Positions 48,001 to 60,500 of a stretch of DNA of 64,000 nt are shown here, one piece after another (position 1 is the first letter of the stretch; each line of letters begins with the position of its first letter). A program made the position numbers and the translations under genes. The stretch is from the NCBI GenBank assembly GCA_016858145.1, contig JAEHOE010000127.1, positions 302,516-366,515 on the forward strand, given 5' to 3'. Below the pieces are notes generated by a model. That model saw only the letters and a list, made by a program, of their open reading frames with translations. It had not been told where the DNA came from and ran no database searches. Source of the stretch: Edaphochlamys debaryana. Lineage: Eukaryota > Chlorophyta > Chlorophyceae > Chlamydomonadales.

Positions 48001-51000
48001 TCAGCGGTTGTGCCCACCAGAACCCATACGTTGATCCGGCGTCTCTGCGTTGAACTGCAGTCGTTCCTCCAGGGAAGGACGCAGCACCGCAAGCCAGGGC
48101 GTGGTGACCGCACGTGTGGAAGTGGTGGCAGCCGAGCCGGTCCTCTCCTCCTTGTGGGGTGTCAGGCCCGCCGGTGTGCCCTCTAGCTCGGGCGTCATCA
48201 TTGCGTTGGGCGTGGCCACGGCTGCCGCGCCCTGCCTCCGCACCGCGCACGCCTCCAGCACTGCGCCCTTGTGCTTCACCAGGCGCAGCCCGGGGCCGAA
48301 CACCACGTCCTGCGACTGCTGGGGCGCCTCCCTTACTGGACCTGGCACGCCTCCAGGCAGTGACCGCAGCAGGAGCGTCCCCGCCACTCCCTCTGCGAGC
48401 AGCTCGTCCGGCAGTGCACCGCCAGCGCTGATCCGAGACGGCAGGTTCCCCGATGCTCCGTACTGGCTTTGCGACTGTCCTCGGTACTGGCTTGCCCCGA
48501 CGCCCGGGCTTTGGCCAAACGGTGCGGTGCCAGGGCCGCCCTGGCTTGTCTGGGAGGTGGACCGCTCGGCCACAGCGAAGGCCTTCAGGAGGTCCATGTA
48601 CCCCTGCCGGGCGTCGCGGCTTGGGACCGAGGTGCGGAACCTGGCCGACGCAGGCCGTCGCCTTTGCTGTGTGGTGCGGAGCGCAATGGCCTGGGAGAGC
48701 GGGTGGCCCTGTGGGAGACGGAGGGGGCATGGAAGGCGTCTATTTGGTAGTACCCGCCCGTGATGGAAACACGGGAATAAGATTATGTGCGAATCATGAG
48801 TCTGGCAACAGCAGGCTTAAGCCATTGTCCTGGAGCATGGCGTGCCCTCATCACGCACCTCTCCAGCACGCCCCGCACAGCCTCCAGGCTGACGAGGATC
48901 TCGTGCCACGCCGCATTCGCAGCGAGGCAGGCTGCCCGCTTGAGCGCCGTGCCAGCGTACGCCACCTCCCCAGTTGGGCCCATGGTAGCGGGCAGCACGC
49001 CCACATCCAGGCCGCCGCGGACCATTAGGATGGACAAGCGGGCCATGGCGGCGGCCTGAGGCATTAGCCGGGACAGCAGGAACCCAGTGACATGCCAAGG
49101 CAAGGCGGGTAAGGCCTGGCTGCACAGCAGTACTGCCGGTGCGCCCACTGCGAGGGCACTCACCCGCGTGAGGAACGCCACGTCCCTGTCCGTGTCTGAG
49201 CTCAGGGCGGCCTGCGTCGCCACACGCGACACTTCGAGGGTGGGCACGGCAACGACCTCCTCTGTGGTCCCCGGGTCCAGGTCTTCCTGGAGGTCCAAGA
49301 GCCAGGCCAGGGCTGCCGCAGGGCTTGTGAAGGCGGCTTGGAAAGAGCCCGGCGGGGTGTGCACCTGAGGCGTTGCGGCCACGCAAGGCAGCAGGTATGT
49401 AAGGGCCATGAGAGCATCAATAGGAGGCCTCCTTGGCACGTGCGCAGGGGTAGCATGGGAGACGTCTCCCTTTCTGAGGGCCCCAAGCCACATATCTCCG
49501 TAGAGAGCTAGACGGCCCAACGCACCAGGTAGCCTCCGTGGTGCACGGCCAGGCGTGCAGCCTCGCCGAGAAGAGCCTTATGGGATGCCAGAGATGCCTC
49601 CAGGCCCCAGCCCGCAAACTCATCCGGGTCCTCGACCTGGTGGCAACGTGGAGAGCCAGTCAGCGACTGGTAGGAGGCAATCCAGGGTGCAGGAGCTGTT
49701 GCAAATGACTCATGCGGAGCATGGAAGCCCCGCAACGGCCCTCAGACAGTGTATGAGTTGCGCGCAGGTATCCGCGACGCCCTGGCCCTCAGCGTTCTCT
49801 TACCTGAGCCAGGGCGACCGCCATCAGGCCCAGCGGCGCTTGCAGCGTCCCAGGCACCTGTAAGCAGGAGGCATGGACGGCCAAGGTTCAGCCCCAAACT
49901 TGGGAATGTTGCCACCCCCTCTGGTTGGCCGAGCCAATTACCTTGGTGGCAAAGCACCGTAGGCCCTCCATGTGCCCCGCCCTCGGCAGCAGGGCGCTCG
50001 AGAAGGCGCACAGCACGTCCACGGGGGCCTGGCCCTCCTTGAGCACGCACTTGCCGCCCTGCAGCACCAGGTACGGCCCGCTGTAGTGCACGTGCCCCGG
50101 CCGCGGGTCCAGGGCGCCCAGCACTGCCGAGGAGAGGGTGACGTGTCCGCCCCGCCCCGCATCCGACACGGCCTTGGCCATCTGCAGGGCCCTGCCCGGG
50201 TAGGTGATGCGGCCCGAAGCCTTGTTGTCCGACACCTCCCCCTCGCCCAGGCCGCAGTGCATGCCCATGCGGACACGCAGGCCCCTGGGGACAGGGAGGG
50301 GGCAGCATGAGTAAGCAAGGTTCTCGCAGTCAGGAAACGCTGGTACCAGTATAGGTTCGCGTGCTTCGCCCCGGACTTGGGGCCCACCTGAACAGGACGG
50401 TGCTGTGTGCCAAGCCAGCTGCCTGGGAGGGATGCACCTCGGGAAACGCCTGGTGGATGACGCCCTTCAGCGTTGTTGCCACCATGCATGGCAGGCCCCT
50501 GCCAGCAGCCATTGTGCCGCCGGTGCCACCACTGCAGTACAGACCCCTCATCCACAAACGTGGTGCTGGCACTGCCAGCCCGCATGCTCCGAGCTCCAGC
50601 TGCCGCTGCGCCACTGAACTCTGACTCGAAGCCTCCCAGTGTTGCTGGTGCAGGGGCCATCACAACTGGGCTTCCTGGGGCTGCCTGGCCCCCTGTGATG
50701 AAGGGGCTCAGGGGCATCCCAGAGTGTGGGCCCTCCGTGTTGGCAATGGAGCCACAGGCGGCCACCGCCTCTTCGTGCAGGGACCCCTCCACAGAGCGCG
50801 GCCGGGGTTCCGACAGCGGAACCCCCGCTAGGGCCCCGCGTTTGGAGGGTATCCCCAGCACTCGAGCCAGCTGGCTCCCTCGGCTGCTGACGTGTGCCGC
50901 GGGGATACACGCCTCGTTGCGTGGGCCCCTTAGCAGCCGCGACGAACGGGCCGGCTCGAGAGCAGCCTTGCGAGACCCAGTGCTCTGGTGAGGCTGCGGA

Positions 51001-54000
51001 GCGCTCTCGCTGAGGGGCATGTGCCGCACTGCTGTCCCCGACAACGGCACCTTGAGCAGTGCTCCCGCGCTCCCCGCCTCCGCCTCCACGCTTGCAGTTG
51101 CAGCAACTTGAAACGCGTGTGTGTCGCTGTTGGTCGTGCGGCCCGCGGCCGGCGAGGTGCCAGGCCTGGAGCTCATGGCCCATGGGACACCGCCGACGTC
51201 CAGTGCGTCGTTGAGGCCCACAGCACCCATGGAATTTGCCTCGCCAGGAGCGGTGCTCCTAAGCAACCGTGCACTCTGAGGCGTCCGGCGCCCTGCGTCC
51301 GCCTCGATGTCGGCAGGAGCCGCAGGTTCCGCGGTGGACGGACGGTGCTCAGCGCTGCAGTCGAGGGCTTTAGCTGGCTCACGAGGGCAATGTCGGTGGA
51401 CTCGGCGGATGAGCGCCCCGTGATGCGTACTTTGGAGTCTGTGGCATGGACCGGTACCGCGTCCACGGCGGGCGCTGTGCCAAAGACTTCCTTAAGCAGT
51501 GCTGGTCCCGCGATGCTGAGCTGCGCCGCTGCGCACGCGGTCGTGTCGTGCGTCACCACCAGCGTGGTTGCGTGGGCGCTGTCCAGCAGCTCCCCCGGCC
51601 ACTCCGCCGCCAGCAGCGCGGTCCTGGGCCGACAGCGCAAAGGCCAGCGGCACGGTCCGGCTTGGCGAAGGCGAGGATGAAGGAGTCGCCCTCGGTGGCA
51701 CTCTCGTACCTGGGGAGGGCAGGAGAGGCAAGTTTCAACGAGGGAGTCCAGTCGTCAAGGGCAGTGCGTGCAGCGTTTGGCCCCATCCCAGCAAGGCCTG
51801 GATCCCACTGCAACACCCACCCCGCGTGTTGGATGAGCAGCTGGCGGATGACGCGGTGGTGGGTTTTGAGGGCGACGTCCATGACGCTTGCAGGCAGGGA
51901 CCTCCCACAGGCAGGTCGAGTCCTGACGGTGGGTATGGGGCCAGGGGGCAGCGTGTCGGTAGGTGGTAGCGGGCAGCGGGAGGAGTGGAGCACGCTGCCC
52001 CGGCCGCCAGCCCCTGTCATGTCCCTCCCTGCCACCACTGACCTGGATGTCTGTGACAAGCAGGGTGGTGCCCGGCCCCGCCCCGGCGCAGCGCTGAGCC
52101 GTGCCCGCCTCTCGTCCCGGAGGCGTGCGCAGCGCAGGTAGGCCCACAGCCCCGCCCCCAGGAGCACCAGCGACACGAGGCTCGGCACCAGCACGGCAGG
52201 TGAGGAGGGTGCCGGAGGAGGAGCCACCGGACTGCGGGACGATTGGTCATAGGGGCAGCAGCCATCAGAATGCGGGTCTGATCGGGACGACTGGTAGAGA
52301 CCAGTACCACTTGCCCACCCCCTCCGCATAACGGCCCACCTTGGGTTGGGCTGTGACCGTTGGAGTGCTTGTACCCAATGGACCCCTGGTATAAGCGGCC
52401 TGAGCCGGTCCCGCCCTCCGAGGCTGGCAAAGATGCGCTCCGTGCCCTCGTTCGCCCAAGGACATCAGCTCCTCATGGGTGTAGTTTGTTGGGTTGTAGC
52501 GGTACAGGAGGTACTGCACAGGGTGCTGCAAGGCGATTGAGGGTTTGGAGGCAGGGGGGGTGTGTGGAGGTGAGCATAGATGGATGTGTCATCTGGCATC
52601 CAGCCAAGCGCAGCCCTAGACCCAGCCTGCAGGCCCTGCATACTCACTACGTCTGCCCTGAACTCACTACGTCTGGAAGGTTCCGGGCATGCGCAACTCG
52701 TAATAGACATTATCAGCGTCAAAGCTGGTTCGGAACTGGGCCAGAAAGTCCTTGAGGTCACGTGCGTTGTACCTGTATCACCATGTGGGACAGGGTGCAG
52801 ATTGAGTAGTGACCTCACTTAGCTTGAGCCCCACTCGACGTCACCCCATCGGCCCTGCTCACCCAGCGTTGAGCCAGGCCTTCTCATCCAATGCCGAATA
52901 GCGCATGGGAGCGATCTCTACACGCACAACGGCACAAGGAGGTTCGTGAAGGCCCTGATAAAGCCGGGACAGGCACTCCTGTGCTCCGAACCGTGCGAGA
53001 GCAGACCCGTTGACCCCATGCGTCATGGCCGTACCTGTGTACGGCAGCAGCGCCATACGAAAGTGCTCCTTTGCCCCCGTGAAGGCACTGAGCATGGCAT
53101 ACGCAGCCGCCTGCCGGTGCGCTGGAGCGTGACGGTTGATGCCAAACGAGATGCCATCCACTGGGACCACCTGGTTTACCAGGCGGCTCCCGCCCGTGCG
53201 CGGGTCCGGCGACTCCTTTGCTGAGGGGCAGGCCTCGCGTGTGCACGGCCCCATCCGCCCCGTACTGCGGTCCATGACGACCGCAGAGCCCGGGGTGCCG
53301 GCCACCCCTGCCGTCCGCTCATGGAGCTCGAGTTGTGGGAGGCGCGCTGATGAGGGGAGGCGAGCGGGGAAGAGGTATCTCAGTGAAGTGTCAGGCCCTC
53401 AGGGAAGGCGACCCACATCAGCTCGCATCAGCAGCTCTCTCGCTCCTACACTTGCCTTGAAGTTGAAGGACCAGGTCCACAGCATCAGGCAGCGGCCACT
53501 GGCTAGCATCTGATACACGGCCCAGCAGGGGGTGCTGTCCGGCACGCTGTGGCTCCTCAGCGCTCCGTAGATCCGGAGTGCCTCCCGCATTGCGGGGCTG
53601 GTGTAGAGGGGGTCCATGGTAACGGGGTCAAAGTAAGCCCCATCACTGGCCCCCTTCAGCTGGACCATGGAAGCCAGGATGTAGACAATCATGGCCTGGG
53701 CGTAGCCGCAGGCTGTGGGCAGTGAGGCAAGAGGGGCGCGGTCCGCAGGCCAACGTGGAGCTCATGCTCAATCCCTACTGCATGCCTTGATTTGCGATTA
53801 TCTCCCACCTGGGTTGGACTCGAAGCAGAAGCCCATGTCCGGCTGGCCCGGGCCCAGGGCTCCCCTGCCATACTTATCAGCAATGTCCAGCGCATCATCC
53901 CACGTGGCGGGTACGGACAGGTTGTACTGCTCGAAGATGTCCCGCCGGTACAGCACGTTGAAGGCGGTTAGAAATAGAGGCATTGCTGTGTACCGGCCCG

Positions 54001-56076
54001 CATAGGCGGAGGAGCTCGCGTCCCTGCGGTTGGCCAATTGCATGACAACAAGCGGACCTTTGGGGCCTGTTTACATGGGACTGCGAACCGGGTCGGGTTC
54101 GGGTCGGGTTTGCCCAACCGTGTTCACATGCAACAAGGGCAAGGTGGCACGAACAGGCCTAACCAGGGTGAAGCGGATCAGCTCCCAATGGTCAAGCGAT
54201 ATCGCGGATTATCAACAAGCGCAAACCATCGCTTACGTCACCCCGGCTAGGATGTCAGCCGGGCCGCGGCCCAGGGCAAGCAACCTCCCGCCTGGACCCC
54301 AGTGCATTGCAGGCCAAAGCATGATTGGAAAACAGCAACGGACGTGCAAGAGAACCTGGGCGGTCGGAATGTCTTAGTGATCGCACCTGAACTGCACTGG
54401 GATGTCGCTCAGAGCGAACCCCGGGTCCGCCGTCAGCAGCCGCGTCAGGTCCAGGAACGCCCCGTGGTCTAGGTCCTCCCCAAACACCTCGGAGCCAAGC
54501 ATCCACCTGGGCAGGGGCCGGGCAGGCAAGGGCGCACGATTCCAGGTAAGGTGCCTGTGCACCTCGCCCCAGAGCTGTGAGATGGCCATGCATAGGCACT
54601 GCGAGCACGCATGAGCCTCCGGGTGGCCTCGTCAGCAGTCAAGGCTTTGGGCCCCCTGCCCGCGTTTCCCTGCCTGGGAGAGCTCTGGTACCAAGCAAGC
54701 CGTGGGAGCTCCCCAAGACCCGCCCGCTCACCAGTCATTGGGCCCGGGTTGTCAGGAGTGGGCCACATCTGCACCCAGTTGCTGATGTAGTCTCCAATTG
54801 TCCTGCAACGGGATGATGTCACAGCAGGATCATGCATTCCCCAACCACGACCCACATGAGGCTCTTTGTGCTCCCCAGCCAGCCAGGACGCCTGCCAGCA
54901 GCTCACACCATGACCGCCTGCATGCCCGTAATGTACGGCACACTTGTGCTTTCGTACTGGGCGAGTCCAAGCACCGTACTGGGCACCAGCGAGCCTGGTA
55001 ACCCAGAGCCCACTTCGAGTCCACCCGGATGCCCCGCTGGCTGGCCAGCACGCACCGGTTCCGGTACCAGTTTGTCAGCCCTGACTGAGCGTTGAATTCG
55101 TACACGTATTGCTGGAACACAGACTGTCGAGAGGGCCGGGGGACCGTATCGGGAGGGCAGCGCAAAGAAAAGAGCTCGCTTAAGGAGGGGAGAAGAGATG
55201 GTGCGAGCCGCAGGCCGCGGGTCGTGGGACTACCCCCAATATGCGTCGACCGCAATCAGTCTATGCCGTCTCGGGTCTGAGGTGGCCCGCCCCTACAGCT
55301 CCTGTCGCCCTCTGCCAAGGTCTGCTTCACGTGAGGGGCCCAAGGCCCCAAGCCCTGGGCTCACCTGCACTCCCGCAAGCCACGGACCGAGGCCGTACGA
55401 GTCGTAGGACGACTGCGAGAAGGACACGAGTTGAAGAAGTGAGGGAGTATGAGAAGTGGGACCAGCGAAAGGCGGCGGAGTGGACATCACGTCCAAGTGT
55501 CCCTAGCCTGCTGTGCACCCTAGTCTGCATAGTCAGGCCCTCGGTTGCATCATAAGCAGCATCCCTTGTGCCCGAGTGCGTTCGTGCTTGGACCCACATG
55601 GTTGCCCCCAGGCGTGGGGTCAAGGCCGCAGTCCCGCGTGACGTTGACCAGGGCGCCCACAGCGGAAGCAAGCTGCCATTGGCTTGCTGCGAAGCAGAGC
55701 ACCTGCATGGCCAGGCGTGTACGGGCGTGAAAGCTTGCGATCAGGAGACGGTCAGCAACGCAAAGTGCGAAAGGTGTGCAGCCACCGGTGCTGGAGGGAG
55801 GGGAGGGCGGCAAGGCGAAACCGTGGCGGGGGCCCGGTCCGGGTCTGGAGATAGGTACGCCGGAATTCATCCACCACGCTGAATATCTCGCTGTCCCGGG
55901 GCCCAGAGCATGCGCTGCCGGTTGCGAACCTACCCAGCCACAAGTGGAAGAATTTGTCGCGAGACGCAAAAGTCCTCCGCAACCAAAGAGAAGCTCGAGG
56001 AGGTGCTTGTGCCGACATCCTGTGATGTGACGCTCCGCAAGAGGAGCACCAGAACGAGGAGCACCGTCGCTCGCAT
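48001..56076 (-). pseudogene. Receptor-type nucleotide cyclase, copy B, multiple frameshifts
   Basis: Same exon plan as copy A: 55934-56076 (signal peptide MRATVLLVLVLLLRSVTSQ), 55598-55672, 55365-55412, 55056-55123, 54732-54802, 54387-54506, 53809-54023, 53456-53712, 53035-53346, 52863-52917, 52668-52772, 52340-52525, 52043-52231, 51821-51922, 50388-51709, 49942-50284, 49804-49857, 49526-49636, 49164-49364, 48859-49055, 48001-48708. Splice sites survive, but the exons at 55598, 54732, 53035, 52340 and 48859 are each one base shorter than in A, 51821 is one longer, and 50388-51709 holds several indels (two +1 within ~40 bases near 51620-51650, one near 51330, one near 50555). Many fall in runs of one base. 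Either a decaying copy or an under-polished assembly. The first exon is intact and guided recognition of the signal peptide in the other copies. Confidence 0.65.
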
Positions 56077-57591
56077 TCTCGTGTGCCCGCGCACCGCCGA
56101 GCCTTTCAGGCTGAACCAGCGTGTATCTTCATTTATCTAGGGGCCTACATCTTCAGCTCGTATGCCGGAAACAGCTGGCCTGAGTCGCGTGTGAGCAAAA
56201 CTTTTCCTGTTGTCGCCTGGGCCGTGTTCATGGCCATAAGTTGTGTACAACGAGTGTGCTGTTTTCATGTATTGTGAGAGTCGCGGGTTCAACCACCTAA
56301 CAGAGTGCGAGTTCACAGCCTTCGTTTGGAGGTAGAGCGCTGATTAGGCGCTGGGTTGGGACGTTGGATTACGTGCGGTCCGGGGGCTCCGATGGATTGC
56401 GCTTGCCGGCTCGGAGGCGGGGAGCGGAAAGAGGGCAAGTGGCGGGGGCGCACGGGGCGCACGCGTGCTTAAGTGTGATCACACTTGGAGACACGTCGGG
56501 ACGGAACCTTGCATTAGCTGCCTTTACGCCGCCCACCGACATCCACACGTAGAACAGGTGTCAGTCACCAGCATGTCAAGCGTCGTCCGTCATCGTCCAT
56601 GGCTACCTTCCCCAGGGAAGACGCGCCCCGCCGCCCCCCTTTCTGCCGGGCTGCTAGGGTCCAATCCGTGTGCTGGTTTTGCTTCCAATACCGCCGCTTT
56701 ACCGCCTCCATGTTCTCAACGGCCCCACCTGCATCAGACGCGCCTCATTGCCCTGCAACAGCGCCTACAGCGGTGTCCGTGTCGCGGGCCTTTGTGCTCG
56801 TGGTGTCTGGCCTTTTGCCTAGTGCGCAACTCCTCCCACCTCACAGTACAACATACACATCCAAGATCCGCAGCAAGCCTGCCAGGGCGCATAAGAAACT
56901 TTGAAACAACGCAGCCTACCTAGCTAGTTCAGGCCCAGATCAGGAGGCCCAGATGGCCTAGCCGGTCATCACACGACCGGCTATCGCAGTACCGGAGTGC
57001 GCACTGCAGCACGTAGCTCCCAGGGCTTCGCCGGTTGAGGCCCGCTGGCCAAGAACCCATACAAAATCCAGTCGGTGAGGAGCCGCAGCGGACCTGTCCA
57101 AGTGGACTCCCTCGCCCGACAACCTCGAGTCCATCAACCACTCTAGGGGTGAGCTTGTTAAGCCTCGTGCTAACATTGCCATCAGTTGTGAAGCGGAGGC
57201 GCAATTCAAGCCAAACAAAATGGCCGCCAGACAAGAAAAGGGCTGAGCCGGGGGAGGGAACACGGAGGAAGACTCCCTGAGGTCCAAAACAACGTAGCCT
57301 GGCATAGCAGCGAGCGCCGGAACTCCGGCAGTCACACACATATCAGCGCACAATGAGAAGAAGCCTAGGTCAGCATCACAGGCAGGCATTACCAGAGAAC
57401 TTGGAAACGGACAACTTTACCCCGCGGCCGCCGACCGTACGACAGCATCCCGCCAGTATTGCCTCGTTGCATGGTTTTGCACCATGTCGACGCAGCTCTG
57501 CCGACTACGGCCAGTAAGAGCTACATGCCGCATCCTAGTGCAGCAACCGGATTCGTGCGAATGCTATCCCGGCCAGAGCCCGACAGAGTCC
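56077..57591. other. Intergenic region between cyclases B and C
   Basis: About 1.5 kb between the 5' end of copy B and the 3' end of copy C. The part next to B resembles the 5' flank of copy A. The remainder holds only short overlapping open frames on both strands (for example 56465-56923 and 56929-57389) with no family resemblance or splice structure that I can support. A GCGGGTTCAA near 56284 looks like a tRNA T-arm, but no tRNA can be folded around it. Confidence 0.45.
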
Positions 57592-60500
57592 TCATTCGTC
57601 AAGGGAACCGAGCACTCGCTTGAGCGACGGCGCTGACCTCAGCCGGTCCTCCATTGACGGCCGCAGCCACATGCTGACGTGCGCTTCCGCGGGTGTTGGC
57701 GCAGCTGCAGGCTCGGGTCCGGAAGCGGGCGCGCACGAGGGCTCGGGCAACGGTGAGGGCAGGGCCGGGCTCTGCTGCTGGCACATCGGGGACGACCCGG
57801 ACGAGGCATCCCTCGCCAGGGGCGTGCCCGTCGCGTTGGGCGTGGCCACGGCTGCCGCGCCCTGCCTCCGCACCGCGCACGCCTCCAGCACGCCCTTGTG
57901 CTTCACCAGGCGCAGCCCGGGCCGAAACACCACGTCCTGTGCCTTGGAGCTCTCGTTCTTAGACGCGGAGGGCAGCGTTCCCGGCACGGGCTGCGCCAAG
58001 AGGTCGAGTGGGGCCGCTCCTTCCTTGCTGGGAGGAAGAGGTGGACGCTCCGGCGCGCCTGCTGCCCACCCCTGGCTCTGCGACTGTCCTCGGTACTGGC
58101 TTGCCCCCACGCCCGGGCTTTGGCCTGACGGTGCGGTGCCGGGGCCGCCCTGGCTTGTCTGGGAGGTGGACCGCTCGGCCACAGCGAAGGCCTTTAGGAG
58201 GTCCATGTACCCCTGCCGGGCGTCGCGGCCGGTCACTGAGCTGCGGAACTTGCCCGATACGGGCCGTCGCTTTTGCTGAGTAGCATGGAGGGCGATGGCG
58301 GTCGAGAGCGGGTGCGCCTGCGGGGCAAGTGGGGGGATTGGTTGGGAGTGCAGCCACCGGAGGGTTGGTTGGGAGGGCCACACATGACAGCTAACCCAGA
58401 CGTCCACAGAGTGCTTGCCCCCATCACTCACCTCTCCCAGCACGCCCCGCACAGCCTCCAGGCTGACGAGGATCTTGTGCCACGCCGCATTCGCAGCGAG
58501 GCAGGTCGCCCGCTTGAGCGCCGTGCCGGCGTATGCCACCTCACCGGTCGGGCCCATGGTAGCGGGCAGCACTCCCACATCCAGGCCCCCGCGGACCACG
58601 AGGATGGACAAGCGGGCCATCGCAACAGCCTGGGCCAACGAAGAAAATGCAGAAAGCAGAAGTTAAAAGGCCCATCCGGTGATACACTCGGCAGCTGCAC
58701 TCGCTCCACGCGCACATTCCTTCCCACCGACTGTCCCTCTCCTCTGCTGCCTCCCAGCAGGTCTCACCCGCGTTAGGACCGCCGCCTCCCTGGTCGTGCT
58801 GTCCGTGTCCACACTCATGTTGCCGGACGTGGCCTCCCTCGACGCCAGCGCGGAGCAAGACAGCATGGACGCCCGGTTACCGCCAGGGTCCAGGTCCTCC
58901 TGGAGGTCCATCAGCCAGGCCAGGGCTGCGGCAGGGCTCGTGAAGGCGGCTTGGAAGGAGCCCGGCGAGGTGTGCACCTGAGGAGATGTGGGGAAAGGCA
59001 GCACGGGTTGAGTGCACGTAAAGGGAGAACCCGCAGCGCATCCTGCCGGACCGCCTACATCCAGGCGCCCATTGGCGCCCTCTGCCTGACCGCCCAAGTC
59101 CAGGCGCCTTTAGGGTTGCACGCACCAGGTAGCCTCCGTGTTGCACTGCCAGGCGTGCTGCCTCGCTGAGCAGCGCCTTGTGGGAAGCTAGGGATGCCTC
59201 CAGGCCCCAGCCCGCAGACTCATCCGGGTCCTCGACCTGAGGAGAGCGTGGAGAGCAAGCAGCGGTTGGTAGGAGGCAATCGAGGGTGCAGGAGCTGTTG
59301 CAAATGACTCATGCGGAGCATGGAAGCCCCGCAACGGCCCTCAGACAGTGTATGAGTTGCGCGCAGGTATCCGTGACGCCCTGGCCCTCAGCGTTCTCTT
59401 ACCTGAGCCAGGGCGACCGCCATCAGGCCCAGCGGCGCTTGCAGCGTCCCCGGCACCTGTAAGCAGGAGGCATGGACGGCCAAGGTTCAGCCCCAAACTT
59501 GGGAATGTTGCCACCCCCTCTGGTTGGCCGAGCCAATTACCTTGGTGGAAAAGCACCGTAGGCCCTCCATGTGCCCCGCCCTCGGCAGCAGGGCGCTCGA
59601 GAAGGCGCACAGCACGTCCACGGGGGCCTGGCCCTCCTTGAGCACGCACTTGCCGCCCTGGAGCACCAGGTACGGCCCGCTGTAGTGCACGTGCCCCGGC
59701 CGCGGGTCCAGGGCGCTCAGCACTGCCGAGGAGAGGGTGACGTGTCCGCCCCGCCCCGCATCCGACACGGCCTTGGCCATCTGCAGGGCCCTGCCCGGGT
59801 AGGTGATGCGGCCGGAAGCCTTGTTGTCCGCCACCTCCGCCTCGCCCAGGCCGCAGTGCATGCCCATGCGCACACGCAGGCCCTGATGCGGACGGCGGGC
59901 AACAGGCAGAGAGGTTAAGCAAGAGGACCAGCATCTCAGATCACCTAAGCAGGAGTCCACCTAAGCAAGAGTTAACCATCTACTGAATCGCCATCTACAG
60001 AAGCTTGGCCAGAGACCCGGCCAGCGTGCGCACCTGAACAGGACCGCACCCGGCGCGGTGCTGCAAGCGAGGTGCGAGTGGGCCGCCGGAAAGGCCTCGC
60101 CCAAAGCTTCTCGCAGAGTCAAGGCTGGTAGGCTTGGCCGGCCCTTGGCGGATGTAGCCCCGCCGCCAAGGCCCGGGCTGTCTTCAGTGACCACACCCGA
60201 GCCGCTGGCTGCTCGGACACCTCGGTCGCCGCCACGTTCGAGCCTGCAGACTCGGTAACCCTTTCGCGTTCGTCCATTAGCGTAGCGTATGCGCTGGCTG
60301 GCCGCACGCCCGAGTTCGTTGGGACCAACGCATCTGAGCCCAAGCTCTCAAGGCCCCTGAGGATTGCGGGAGCTGGGCTGGGCTCTGGGTTGGCAACATC
60401 CCCGGGGGCCTGACCGGCTGCTCTGACAGCCTCGAGATGCGGCGCGCTCCGCAGAAGGTCCAGCTTGGCGGGCTCCTGCGTCGTCGTGTCGCCGCCAGTG

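Noticed and set aside
56270..56360. Possible tRNA gene
   Set aside because: Only a GGTTCAA T-loop-like motif is present; no acceptor, D or anticodon stem pairs around it.
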